Source: Sphingobacterium sp. N143 (GTDB taxonomy: Bacteria > Bacteroidota > Bacteroidia > Sphingobacteriales > Sphingobacteriaceae). From it: a stretch of DNA of 64,000 nt. Under the pieces are notes generated by a model, which saw only the letters and a list, made by a program, of their open reading frames with translations, was not told the origin of the DNA and did not search any database. The position numbers and the translations under genes were made by a program. This document shows, in pieces, positions 52,657 to 61,967 of the stretch (its first letter is position 1; every line of letters starts with the position of its first letter). The stretch lies in contig NZ_JACAIS010000011.1 of the NCBI RefSeq assembly GCF_030325625.1, positions 1 to 64,000 on the forward strand. The letters run 5' to 3'.

Positions 52657-54130
52657 CTGTTACTGGATTTAGTGGTAAGGTAAAATAAAATGTAGCTCCT
52701 TTTCCAGCTGAGCTTTCTACAGCTATCTCCCCCTGATGACTACGGATAATCTCCGAACAGATATAGAGTCCTATGCCCAATCCCTGAAAATCAAATGAAG
52801 TTTCTTCTACCCGGTAGAATTTATCAAAAACTTCTTTCTGTTTATTTGCTGGAATCCCTATTCCAAAATCAATGACACTGACTTTAACAAAATCATTGAT
52901 CACAGTACATTGCACGATCACTTTTTCAGTTCCAGCAGCGTATTTATAAGCATTTGTTAGAAAATTGACCAAAACCTGTTCTAAACGGATTTCATCCCCG
53001 TAAACCATTAGTCCTGAAATATCTCCTTCTCGATAAAGGTTCATATTACTTTGGTCATGTGTCTGCACGATAGAATCGATCGCGTTCTGAACCATATGCT
53101 CAAGCAAGAACATTTTCTTATTTATACCCAATTTACCATTATCAATTTTTGATAAGTCGAGCAGATCCGTAATCAAACTATTGAGTTTTTCAACTTGTCC
53201 TTGCACACGGCTTACATATTTAGCTTCCGCACATTCCCGGTCCAATTTTAACTTACGATCCAATAGTTGCATATAGGCTTTAATACTTGTCAATGGGGTT
53301 TTGAGTTCATGGCTAGCGATACTCAAAAATTCATCTTTTTCCTTTTCAGCTCTTTTCTGCGCATCGATGTCCGTAAAAGTCCCAATCCAATTATTTTTGC
53401 TATTTTCCAGAATTGGCCATACACGTAGCAGCTGATAAGAATAATCCATTACATCCCGCTTCCTGATTCTCACCTCCATCTCAAGCGGTCTTCCGAATCC
53501 AAGACTTTCATTCAGCGCAGTAGCAATAGGCATGTCGTCTGGGTGGGTTTCTGGGAAACTGGAGGCACTGTCCGAAAACTGAAACCAGCGACCATTGACA
53601 AAATCTATATTTCCTTGGTAATCACAGGAAAAAGCAATCTGCGGCAGGGATTCCAATAAAGTATGTAAATAATCAACCTTAGATCGGAGTTCCTTTTGAG
53701 CTTGTTTGCGTCGCTCGACCTCCAATTCTAATGTTTGCTGAATCTCTTTGAGTGCCTGAGTCTGCTCATACAAACGATAGAATGTCTTCACCTTCAACAT
53801 CAGGATGTCTGGATCCACCGGTTTGGTGACATAATCCAACCCTCCCGAGTTATACCCCTTCGTAATAAAACGTTTATCCGTATTGACCGCTGATAGAAAT
53901 ATAATTGGAGTCTCTTTCGTTTTACTGAATCCAGCAATATTTTCTGCAACCTCAAAACCATCCATGTCCGGCATTTGAACATCCAAAATAATTAAAGCGT
54001 AATTATGCTTTAATATCTTTTTTAAAGCTTCCTCTCCTGAATGAGCAGTATCCACTTTAAAATTCTTGGATTCCAATAATTTTTGTAATGAGAAAATATT
54101 ATCAGGGTTATCATCAACTATTAATATCAT
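52646..54130 (-). CDS. Response regulator-histidine kinase with REC, PAS-like and kinase domains
   Basis: A 494-residue cytoplasmic protein. An N-terminal REC domain (residues 1-120, acceptor Asp in LIILDVQMPDMDGFEV) is followed by a coiled coil, a PAS-like domain (about 150-260), HisKA with SIASHELKTPLTSIKAYMQLL (about 270-290) and HATPase_c with FGIGIPANKQKEVFDKFYRVE and GLGIGLYICSEI. The order REC-then-kinase means its kinase can be set by phosphorylation from another kinase. It is the first gene of the operon; a TAnnTTTG box lies 29 bases before its start. Confidence 0.93.
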   Translation of the reverse strand: MILIVDDNPDNIFSLQKLLESKNFKVDTAHSGEEALKKILKHNYALIILDVQMPDMDGFEVAENIAGFSKTKETPIIFLSAVNTDKRFITKGYNSGGLDYVTKPVDPDILMLKVKTFYRLYEQTQALKEIQQTLELEVERRKQAQKELRSKVDYLHTLLESLPQIAFSCDYQGNIDFVNGRWFQFSDSASSFPETHPDDMPIATALNESLGFGRPLEMEVRIRKRDVMDYSYQLLRVWPILENSKNNWIGTFTDIDAQKRAEKEKDEFLSIASHELKTPLTSIKAYMQLLDRKLKLDRECAEAKYVSRVQGQVEKLNSLITDLLDLSKIDNGKLGINKKMFLLEHMVQNAIDSIVQTHDQSNMNLYREGDISGLMVYGDEIRLEQVLVNFLTNAYKYAAGTEKVIVQCTVINDFVKVSVIDFGIGIPANKQKEVFDKFYRVEETSFDFQGLGIGLYICSEIIRSHQGEIAVESSAGKGATFYFTLPLNPVTDVK

Positions 54131-54159
54131 AGAGCACTAAAACTAAGGATCAACATAAA

Positions 54160-54167
54160 CAAATGTA
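54160..54167 (-). promoter_or_regulatory. Candidate -7 box of the signalling operon
   Basis: On the minus strand TACATTTG matches TAnnTTTG and ends 29 bases before the first kinase gene. No clear -33 TTTG. Confidence 0.45.
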
Positions 54168-54354
54168 AAAAAATTAACTGAATACAGCCTATATTCATCA
54201 AGGTAATCGTACAGGATAAAAATGAAAAAAACATAACAATAGCTTATTGAACAAAATATCTTTTAATAAGCGCTGACATAAATACCCAAAACTTTAAATC
54301 GATCTCACCTGTTTGAATATTAAACTATAAGTAATACTTACCTGCATAAAAAGT

Positions 54355-55365
54355 ATGATTCAATTTACATCAAAAGGCATTTACTGTATTCCTGGCAACT
54401 TCTATCTTGATCCTTGGCAACCAGTAGACTTGGCTATTATTACGCATGGTCATGCGGACCATGCCCATTTGGGTATGAAAAATTATCTTTGCCATCATTC
54501 GACAGTCGGAATCCTTCAAAGAAGAATTGGCCGCGACATACAAGTTCAGGGTGTGGCATACAATGATCCCATCCATATCAATGGAGTCAAGGTATCTCTC
54601 CATCCTGCTGGACATATTATTGGTTCTGCACAGGTACGCATAGAATATAAAGGTAAGGTGCTGGTTTTTACAGGCGACTACAAGCTTCAGGATGACGGCT
54701 TGTCTATTCCTTTTGAGCCAATTCAATGTCATGAACTTATTACAGAAAGCACATTTGGTCTACCAATATATCGCTGGGATCCAATTACCACTCAAAATGA
54801 TCGTCTGAAAAACTGGATCTTAAGTAATCAAAGCAACAAGAAGACTTCAGTCCTCATAGGCTATTCGTTGGGGAAATCACAACGAATTTTAAATGCAGTT
54901 GCTGATATGGGAACAGTATATGTACATGAGAGTATCGCTAAATTAAATGAAGTCTATACAAATGAAGGAATAAAGCTACCATCCTATCAGGTCATCGACT
55001 TAAAGATGGACACAAAGCATCTGGAAAGACAGATTGTCTTGCTACCACCTGCATTGCTCGATACAAGACTCATACAAAAAATACCTAGTTTAGCTTATGC
55101 CATCTGCTCGGGATGGATGCAAATTCGCGGCGCACGAAGATGGCGCAGTGCAGATGCGGGGTTTCCCATAAGTGATCACGCAGATTGGGATGGCTTACTT
55201 CAAGCCGTCAGAGAAAGCAATGCCGAAAAAGTATATGTCACTCATGGACAAACAGCGGTATTCGCAAAATATCTCAACGAGATTGGCATCCAGGCCGAAG
55301 AAGTCAAGACTGATTTTGGCAATGAAGAAGATATACAAACAGTCTTTACAGAAACACAACCATGA
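54355..55365 (+). CDS. Ligase-associated DNA repair exonuclease (metallo-beta-lactamase/beta-CASP fold)
   Basis: A 336-residue protein of the MBL/beta-CASP nuclease family, related to SNM1 and CPSF73. The metal-binding motif is THGHADHAH (His31, His33, Asp35, His36). Others include PAGHIIGSAQVRIEY, FTGDYKLQDDG, ISDHADWDGL and VYVTHGQ. In the Lhr-Lig-Exo-Pe cluster it is the nuclease that processes DNA ends before ligation. The last four bases overlap the ligase gene start, and four genes in a row form the operon. Confidence 0.93.
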   Translation: MIQFTSKGIYCIPGNFYLDPWQPVDLAIITHGHADHAHLGMKNYLCHHSTVGILQRRIGRDIQVQGVAYNDPIHINGVKVSLHPAGHIIGSAQVRIEYKGKVLVFTGDYKLQDDGLSIPFEPIQCHELITESTFGLPIYRWDPITTQNDRLKNWILSNQSNKKTSVLIGYSLGKSQRILNAVADMGTVYVHESIAKLNEVYTNEGIKLPSYQVIDLKMDTKHLERQIVLLPPALLDTRLIQKIPSLAYAICSGWMQIRGARRWRSADAGFPISDHADWDGLLQAVRESNAEKVYVTHGQTAVFAKYLNEIGIQAEEVKTDFGNEEDIQTVFTETQP

Positions 55366-56942
55366 AAACATTTGCTACATTGATCACTGCCTTAGACAGC
55401 AGTAATAAGACCACTTTGAAAAAAGAGGCCATAATTCAATTCTTGACACACGCTACTGAAAAGGACAAACTTTGGTTCTTGGCATTAATGACAGGAAAAA
55501 GACCAAAACGAAGTATTGCTACCAAGGATCTTAAAATATGGGTATTAGAGATAACGGGTATTCCCGATTGGTTACTTGTTGAATCCTACGCCGCTGTAGG
55601 AGATCTAGCCGAGACTTTAGCATTACTTTTGCCTCCACCATTAGAAAAATCAGATAAAAATCTGAGTGACTGGATGGAAGACATTTCCATATTACAACAT
55701 GCTTCAATTGAGGAAAAGAAAAGCTTTGTACTTTCATCATGGAATGCATTGAACACCATGGAACGTTTTATTTTCAACAAACTACTTGGTGGCAATTTTC
55801 GTATCGGTATATCATCTAAGGGATTAGTCAACACGCTTGCGCAACACTTCGGCATTGATGCCGATATTATTGTACACAGTATCATGGGAGAATGGAATCC
55901 ATATGAGTTTGAATTTGAAAAACTCATAAAGGGCGAATATAGCGATACCTACCTCTCTAAACCTTATCCTTTTTGCTTAGCCTATCCAATCGAAAAAGAA
56001 TTGGAACAGCTAGGCTTAGTGCAAGAATGGCAGATCGAGTATAAATGGGATGGAATACGCGGGCAATTCATCAAACGGGAAGGTGAAATTTTTATATGGT
56101 CAAGAGGAGAAGAAATTATTTCTTCCCAGTTTCCTGAAATAACAGCGGCATTGGCCCAGTGGAAAGAAAATATGGTCTTAGATGGCGAAATTTTGGCCTA
56201 TAAAAATGGACGGATATTGAATTTTACCGAATTACAAAAACGTATAAACCGTAAGGTTATTTCCAAAAGCCTACAAACTGAAATCCCAGTTCAAGTATAT
56301 CTATATGATATACTTGAACTGGAACGGGAGGACCTTCGCCCCCTGCCACTTCAGCAAAGAAGGCATATTCTAGCGCAGTTAATTAAGCATAATAACCAGC
56401 CAACACTACAATTGTCACCACTCATTTCCCCTACCAATTGGACAGAACTGAGAGGTATTCAGGCCACAGCCCGGGAGATAAACAGTGAGGGTATTATGCT
56501 CAAAAAGAAAGATTCTATTTATGATGTTGGACGAAAAAAGGGTAACTGGTGGAAATGGAAAGTTAATCCCATGACTCTTGATGCAGTATTAATCTATGCC
56601 CAGAAAGGAAGTGGCCGAAGAAGTGCACATTATACTGACTATACCTTTGCGATAAAAGATGGGGATGACCTAGTCACCATTGCTAAAGCTTATTCTGGAC
56701 TTACAGATAAAGAAATTATAGAGGTAAGTCGGTTTGTCAGGCAAAATTCCCTGGAAAAATTCGGACCTGTTCGAACCGTCAGGCCGGTATTGGTTTTCGA
56801 AATCGCTTTTGAAGGAATAGGTTATAGTAAAAGGCATAAATCTGGTGTTGCTTTACGCTTTCCACGGATTTTACGCTGGCGCAAAGACAAAACGGTAACC
56901 GACATTGATACATTGGACAACATTAAAAAACTGATACAATAA
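55362..56942 (+). CDS. ATP-dependent DNA ligase
   Basis: A 526-residue ATP-dependent ligase of the bacterial LigB/LigC-like class. It has an N-terminal DNA-binding domain (about 1-200), the adenylation site Lys228 in YKWDG, further nucleotidyltransferase motifs (MVLDGEILAY, SEGIMLKKKDS, WWKWKVNP), and a C-terminal OB-fold (about 410-520). It seals nicks using ATP; the main replicative ligase should be an NAD-dependent LigA elsewhere. It overlaps the exonuclease gene by four bases and precedes the helicase gene by one base. Confidence 0.94.
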   Translation: MKTFATLITALDSSNKTTLKKEAIIQFLTHATEKDKLWFLALMTGKRPKRSIATKDLKIWVLEITGIPDWLLVESYAAVGDLAETLALLLPPPLEKSDKNLSDWMEDISILQHASIEEKKSFVLSSWNALNTMERFIFNKLLGGNFRIGISSKGLVNTLAQHFGIDADIIVHSIMGEWNPYEFEFEKLIKGEYSDTYLSKPYPFCLAYPIEKELEQLGLVQEWQIEYKWDGIRGQFIKREGEIFIWSRGEEIISSQFPEITAALAQWKENMVLDGEILAYKNGRILNFTELQKRINRKVISKSLQTEIPVQVYLYDILELEREDLRPLPLQQRRHILAQLIKHNNQPTLQLSPLISPTNWTELRGIQATAREINSEGIMLKKKDSIYDVGRKKGNWWKWKVNPMTLDAVLIYAQKGSGRRSAHYTDYTFAIKDGDDLVTIAKAYSGLTDKEIIEVSRFVRQNSLEKFGPVRTVRPVLVFEIAFEGIGYSKRHKSGVALRFPRILRWRKDKTVTDIDTLDNIKKLIQ

Positions 56943-56943
56943 A

Positions 56944-59409
56944 TTGAAAGATAAACTACAAGATAGCATTGGATTTCAAATCGCAAGACAGTACTTTGAT
57001 TCCAAAGGAAACATACCCTTCGACTTTCAGATCAAGACCTGGGAAAAATATGCTTTAGGTTATAGTGGCATGGTCGTAGCGCCTACTGGATTTGGAAAAA
57101 CTTTTTCTGTATTTATAGCGGTATTGATTGACTACATGAATCATCCTGAAGATTACCAAAAAGGACTAAAGCTACTTTGGGTTACTCCCTTACGATCATT
57201 GGCCAAAGATCTTGCAAAGGCAATGCAGATGGCCATCAATAACATCGGTTTAGATTGGATAGTACAGGTTCGCAATGGCGATATTGATCCAAAAGTAAAA
57301 GCACAGCAAACTAAAGCTATGCCTGATATTCTCTTGGTGACACCTGAAAGCTTACATCTATTATTGGCCCAAAAACAGCGCGATAGACATTTCAAAAGCT
57401 TACGTTGCATTACCATAGACGAATGGCATGAATTGATCGGAAATAAACGTGGAGTAATGACAGAATTAGCTTTATCTTATTTAAAGTCAAAACAAAAAGG
57501 CCTTCGTATATGGGGAATTACAGCAACCATTGGAAACTTAGATGAAGCTTTGAATGTATTACTGCCAACAGAAAAAAAACGTTACAAGGTCGTTGCCAAA
57601 CAAAAAAAGAAAATTGACATTCGATCAATATATCCCCACAAAATAGAACTCCTTCCCTGGGCAGGGCACCTCGGTGGTAATTTAGTTGAGCAAGTTGTTC
57701 CTGTTATATTGAAAAGTAAAAGCACGATACTTTTCACGAATACGCGCAGCCAAAGTGAAATGTGGTATCAATTATTGCTACAAGCACACCCCGATTTTGC
57801 GGGTCAAATTGCTTTGCACCATAGTTCAATCGATGCGCGTATTCGTGAATGGATTGAGGACAGTTTGAGTACCGGCAGGCTTAAAGCCGTGGTTTCCACC
57901 TCTTCTCTTGATCTTGGCGTAGATTTCAAACCCGTAGATACGGTTATTCAAATCGGATCAAGCAAAGGGGTGGCCCGATTCATGCAACGCGCAGGACGAA
58001 GTGGGCATAGCCCTTTCGAAACTTCCACGATCTATTTTGTACCTACCCATTCATTGGAGTTAATCGAAGTCGCAGCCTTAAAGGAAGCCGTCAGAACGCA
58101 AACCGTAGAAAATCGCGAACCTATGGTTCAGACATTTGATGTCCTTGTACAATTCATGGTAACAATTGCACTCGGAGGTGGCTTTTGGGAAGAAGACCTT
58201 CACAAAATCATCAAAACAACACATGCTTTTCAGTTTATGGAGCTAGAAGAGTGGCAATGGTGCATGTATTTTATCACCAGCGGAGGAAAAATTGGAAAAC
58301 GCTACGAAGAATTTCACAAAGTAATTCAGGAAGAAGACGGTTGCTGGGTTGTAAAAAATAAGCGCATCGGTTTACTCCACCGTTTAAATATAGGTACCAT
58401 TGTGGGAGACGCTATGATGCGCGTAAAATTTTTATCCGGTGGATACATTGGTATGATTGAGGAGTATTTTATCAGTAAAATAAAAAAAGGTGAACGATTT
58501 ATTCTGGCGGGTCGAATACTTGAACTCATCATGGTAAAGGACATGACCGTATTTGTAAAAAATGCCTCCGGTAAAGCGATTACTCCAAGCTGGTTGGGAG
58601 GAAGGCTTCCTTTATCTTCAAACTTAAGTTATTTTTTGCGGAAAAAGCTTGCCGCAACAAAAAGTCAAAAAGCCACAGAGCAAGAATTGCATTTTCTGAA
58701 ACCTTTGATCCAAAAACAACAGACACTTTCTATTGTACCCGACGAATCACAATTTCTGATTGAACATATCAAAACACCAGAGGGACATCATCTTTTTTTC
58801 TATCCCCTGGAAGGTAGGTTGATCCATGAAGTAATGGCGGCATTGGTCGCTTATAGGATCAGCAGGTATTACCCTATCAGTTTTTCTATGGCCATGAATG
58901 ATTATGGGTTTGAGCTTTATTCGGATCAGGCGATTCATTTAGATCAACATCTTTTAAAAGAGATCCTAAGTAGAGAAAATCTTTTACCAGATGTAATCAG
59001 TAGCATCAATTCAGCTGAAATCGCCAGTCGCAAATTTCGTGACATTGCAGTCATCGCAGGACTGGTCATTCAAAATTATCCCGGAACACGGCAAAACAAC
59101 AAGTCACTACAAGCTTCTTCAGGGATCATATTTCGTGTGCTAATGGACCATGACCCAAACAATCTCCTGTTAAAACAAGCCTTTACAGAAGTTTTCAATC
59201 AGCAATTGGAAGAATACCGACTCATACAAGCTTTTGAAAGAATCAATAATAGCGAGATCTGTTATACCTTTGTCGAAGAGTATACTCCATTAAGTTTTCC
59301 CATCAAGGTGGACAGCTTGCGTCAGTCATTATCAAGTGAAGCGCTAGCAGAACGTATCAAACGAATGGAAAACGGCAATATTCGAAAAAAAAGAAAAGGA
59401 AAAAAATGA
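56944..59409 (+). CDS. Ligase-associated DEXH-box helicase (Lhr core type)
   Basis: An 821-residue superfamily 2 helicase. Walker A is APTGFGKTF (GFGKT at 49-53), the DEXH box is TIDEWHEL, motif III is GITATIG, and motifs IV to VI are ILFTNTRSQSE, STSSLDLGVDF and QRAGRSGH. The C-terminal part has the winged-helix and Lhr-core-specific region with WLGGRLPLS. The start is a TTG one base after the ligase stop codon; no earlier ATG fits and a later start would cut family sequence. It unwinds DNA or RNA-DNA ahead of the ligase and nuclease. Confidence 0.93.
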   Translation: MKDKLQDSIGFQIARQYFDSKGNIPFDFQIKTWEKYALGYSGMVVAPTGFGKTFSVFIAVLIDYMNHPEDYQKGLKLLWVTPLRSLAKDLAKAMQMAINNIGLDWIVQVRNGDIDPKVKAQQTKAMPDILLVTPESLHLLLAQKQRDRHFKSLRCITIDEWHELIGNKRGVMTELALSYLKSKQKGLRIWGITATIGNLDEALNVLLPTEKKRYKVVAKQKKKIDIRSIYPHKIELLPWAGHLGGNLVEQVVPVILKSKSTILFTNTRSQSEMWYQLLLQAHPDFAGQIALHHSSIDARIREWIEDSLSTGRLKAVVSTSSLDLGVDFKPVDTVIQIGSSKGVARFMQRAGRSGHSPFETSTIYFVPTHSLELIEVAALKEAVRTQTVENREPMVQTFDVLVQFMVTIALGGGFWEEDLHKIIKTTHAFQFMELEEWQWCMYFITSGGKIGKRYEEFHKVIQEEDGCWVVKNKRIGLLHRLNIGTIVGDAMMRVKFLSGGYIGMIEEYFISKIKKGERFILAGRILELIMVKDMTVFVKNASGKAITPSWLGGRLPLSSNLSYFLRKKLAATKSQKATEQELHFLKPLIQKQQTLSIVPDESQFLIEHIKTPEGHHLFFYPLEGRLIHEVMAALVAYRISRYYPISFSMAMNDYGFELYSDQAIHLDQHLLKEILSRENLLPDVISSINSAEIASRKFRDIAVIAGLVIQNYPGTRQNNKSLQASSGIIFRVLMDHDPNNLLLKQAFTEVFNQQLEEYRLIQAFERINNSEICYTFVEEYTPLSFPIKVDSLRQSLSSEALAERIKRMENGNIRKKRKGKK

Positions 59410-60062
59410 ATATAAAGGAACATAAAATTACGTTTAATAATCAGGAATTACTGCTCAATAATCAACGTACCATATATTGGCCAGCGGAGAATGCCTTAAT
59501 TCTCTCTGATTTACATCTTGGTAAAGCTGCACATTTTAGGAAACACGGAATTCCTATTCCAACAGAAACCTCCACCTCTGATTTGCAAAGGCTCGCCGAT
59601 CTGATAGACCATTACCAAGTGACCAACTTATTGGTTGTGGGTGACCTCATTCATGCCGGCATCAACTTAGAGGTAGAGCTTTTGAAAAAGTTTACACAGG
59701 CATACCCTCAACTCATCGTCCATCTTATTGCCGGTAACCATGACAAACAGGTGAAAAAATTAGTGGATCAATTGGGACTAATCTATCATTCAGATCAATT
59801 TGAGCTGATGCAGATTCACTTTCAACATCAACCTTCCAGTGACAATACATTTTTTAATATCAGCGGGCACATTCATCCGGGTATAAGTATACTGCTCCCA
59901 CCTAAAAAACAATTGCGTTTGCCTTGTTTTTGGGTATCGGAGAAGCAGATTATACTTCCTGCATTCAGTAAGTTTACAGGTCTGGATAGCAGGGAGATGC
60001 CTGCGACATATTGCTGTTATGCAATACAGGATGATTTACTTCTACCAATAACTAACAGATGA
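59406..60062 (+). CDS. pdeM: Ligase-associated DNA repair endonuclease/phosphoesterase PdeM
   Basis: A 218-residue calcineurin-like metallophosphoesterase. The metal-binding motifs are SDLHLGKAAHFRKHG, VVGDLIHAG, AGNHD and SGHIHPG. It is the fourth member of the ligase-associated repair cluster and probably works on DNA ends or nicks. Its ATG overlaps the helicase stop codon by four bases. Its TGA (60060-60062) directly abuts the stop codon of the convergent AraC gene. Confidence 0.93.
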   Translation: MNIKEHKITFNNQELLLNNQRTIYWPAENALILSDLHLGKAAHFRKHGIPIPTETSTSDLQRLADLIDHYQVTNLLVVGDLIHAGINLEVELLKKFTQAYPQLIVHLIAGNHDKQVKKLVDQLGLIYHSDQFELMQIHFQHQPSSDNTFFNISGHIHPGISILLPPKKQLRLPCFWVSEKQIILPAFSKFTGLDSREMPATYCCYAIQDDLLLPITNR

Positions 60063-61025
60063 TTACATTTTAAGCTCACCAGGTGATATGCCATAATACT
60101 TTTTAAAGGCGCTGCTAAAATTATTTTGATGTCCATACCCTGTGAGCAGTGCAACTTCATATACCGTCATTTTATCTTCCAACAAATAGCTTTTGGCTCT
60201 TTCCATTCTTATTCTGGTCAGATAGTCATGAATGGTCACTGAAAAATACTCTTTAAAGTCTTTTCTTAATTTGCTCTCGCTTGTCAACACCTCGGCAGCC
60301 AGCTCCTTTTGGGTAGGTGGATTTGCAATACGTTGCTCTAGAATCTGACGAGCTAGTTCCAAACGTTGGATATCATCTTCATGAAACAAGGAATCAGCTT
60401 GATCATGTTTATCGTTGTATTGTTCAAATTGATACATTAAGAGCTCAACTATGCGAGATTCTGTATGAAGTCGACGTATTTCACCTTTCTTTTTAGACTC
60501 CGTCAATTCAGCTATGGTATGTTGCATTTCGTAAGTCGCCATAAGATCCTCTTCTGAAAAGGAAACATATTCCCCTTTTTCAATTTCATTGACAAATTGT
60601 TGATGCAACAACGAATCCCGTTTAATCAGATTAAGGTAATATTCTTTCGATATGACAGCGATGAAATAACTGTATTCTATTCCGGGTTCAACTTCATGTT
60701 TCCATTTTGCTGAGGGAATATACCGAATATTATGCCGACTCATTCCAAAGGGAAGCTTACTATCCGCGGGTTTAAAAAAAATAAATTGACTCGTAATCGT
60801 TTCACCTTCTATTTCAGTCAGGACTTCTACAGGTCTATCGAACACCATTTTCGAGTGCAATACAAATAAGCCTGATGTGGAAAGTTGGAAATTTTCCATA
60901 TGAACAGGTCCCATCTGAATAGAAACTTTATGCTCGACTAATGGTTTGTCAGGTACATAGCTATCTGGAATTTCTTCTTCAAAAAGCCAATCTGCCAACT
61001 CTACTATTTTACTTTTCACCAACAT
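60063..61025 (-). CDS. AraC-family transcriptional regulator, PchR-like
   Basis: A 320-residue regulator with an N-terminal ligand-sensing part (about 1-210) and a C-terminal double helix-turn-helix (about 220-318), with ELAAEVLTSESKLRKDFKEY and VYEVALLTGYGHQNNFSSAF. The architecture and the closing YYGISPGELK match the PchR-type activators of siderophore uptake in Bacteroidota. It lies 117 bases after hmuV in the same direction and is likely tied to iron control. Confidence 0.9.
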   Translation of the reverse strand: MLVKSKIVELADWLFEEEIPDSYVPDKPLVEHKVSIQMGPVHMENFQLSTSGLFVLHSKMVFDRPVEVLTEIEGETITSQFIFFKPADSKLPFGMSRHNIRYIPSAKWKHEVEPGIEYSYFIAVISKEYYLNLIKRDSLLHQQFVNEIEKGEYVSFSEEDLMATYEMQHTIAELTESKKKGEIRRLHTESRIVELLMYQFEQYNDKHDQADSLFHEDDIQRLELARQILEQRIANPPTQKELAAEVLTSESKLRKDFKEYFSVTIHDYLTRIRMERAKSYLLEDKMTVYEVALLTGYGHQNNFSSAFKKYYGISPGELKM

Positions 61026-61142
61026 GATTACAATCCAAAATAAGCCCGAAGTGGTTAAATTTAATCAATTAAGATTGCATCTAAAAATTATTTATAATCT
61101 TTCTAAATAAAAGAATAAAAAACAGAAACAAAAATTGAGTCA

Positions 61143-61934
61143 TTATTCAAGATCTATTTCCATTTCTTCCAACTGAACATATGGTTTTAACGTTCGGGGA
61201 TTTATTATGACATTAGATTCCACTGAAAAAATAGTATAAATCTCCTTTTGCGCCAGCACCTCTATTGGGGTACCGTGAAAAAGTTTACGCCCGTTTTTGA
61301 GCATCAAGATCCGATCGGCATACATGGCGGCAAAATTGACATCATGGACAATTAAGACAACCATAAATCCTTTACGTGCAAGGGCTCTGGCAATCGCTAG
61401 TACTTTCTGTTGATAATGCAGATCCAAGGCCGATATAGGTTCATCTAATAGCAATAATGAGTCAGGATTATCCCAAATCTGCGCTAATATACGCGCAAGA
61501 TGTACTCGTTGTTGTTCCCCACCCGATAAGCTCAGAAACTCCCGGTCTGCAAATGCTCTTACCCCACATAGTTCCATTGTCTCAGCAACCACTTGATGAT
61601 CATGCAATTTTGGAGCGCCCTTGTAATGCGGATATCGTCCCATTAATACGATTTCCTGTACTGTAAAATTCAAGGTCATCTGTTGCTGTTGGCACAGCAT
61701 CGCCCGGCATTTTGATAGAGTAACTGCATCATAAGACGCTAATGGCTTTCCATTGAAATGAATCATTCCCGAATTTGGCTTTTTCTCGCCACAGAGTACA
61801 CCCAGCAGGGTAGATTTTCCCGCGCCATTTGCGCCGAGCACGGCTAAGATTTCTCCTTTCCGCACTTGAAAGGTGATATCTTTTAGTAGCTTTCGACCTT
61901 TCAGCTCATAGCTAATCTTTTCTACACGCAACAT
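61143..61934 (-). CDS. hmuV: Heme/iron ABC transporter, ATP-binding protein
   Basis: A 263-residue ABC ATPase with Walker A GANGAGKST (about 34-42), signature LSGGEQQRVH, Walker B SLLLLDEPISAL and the switch His in VHDVNFAA. Its size and neighbours match HmuV, which drives heme passage through HmuU. It lies 33 bases after the permease gene and is the last transport gene of the operon. Confidence 0.92.
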   Translation of the reverse strand: MLRVEKISYELKGRKLLKDITFQVRKGEILAVLGANGAGKSTLLGVLCGEKKPNSGMIHFNGKPLASYDAVTLSKCRAMLCQQQQMTLNFTVQEIVLMGRYPHYKGAPKLHDHQVVAETMELCGVRAFADREFLSLSGGEQQRVHLARILAQIWDNPDSLLLLDEPISALDLHYQQKVLAIARALARKGFMVVLIVHDVNFAAMYADRILMLKNGRKLFHGTPIEVLAQKEIYTIFSVESNVIINPRTLKPYVQLEEMEIDLE

Positions 61935-61967
61935 ACTAGATTTTATTTTTTAGGCATCTACCAATTG

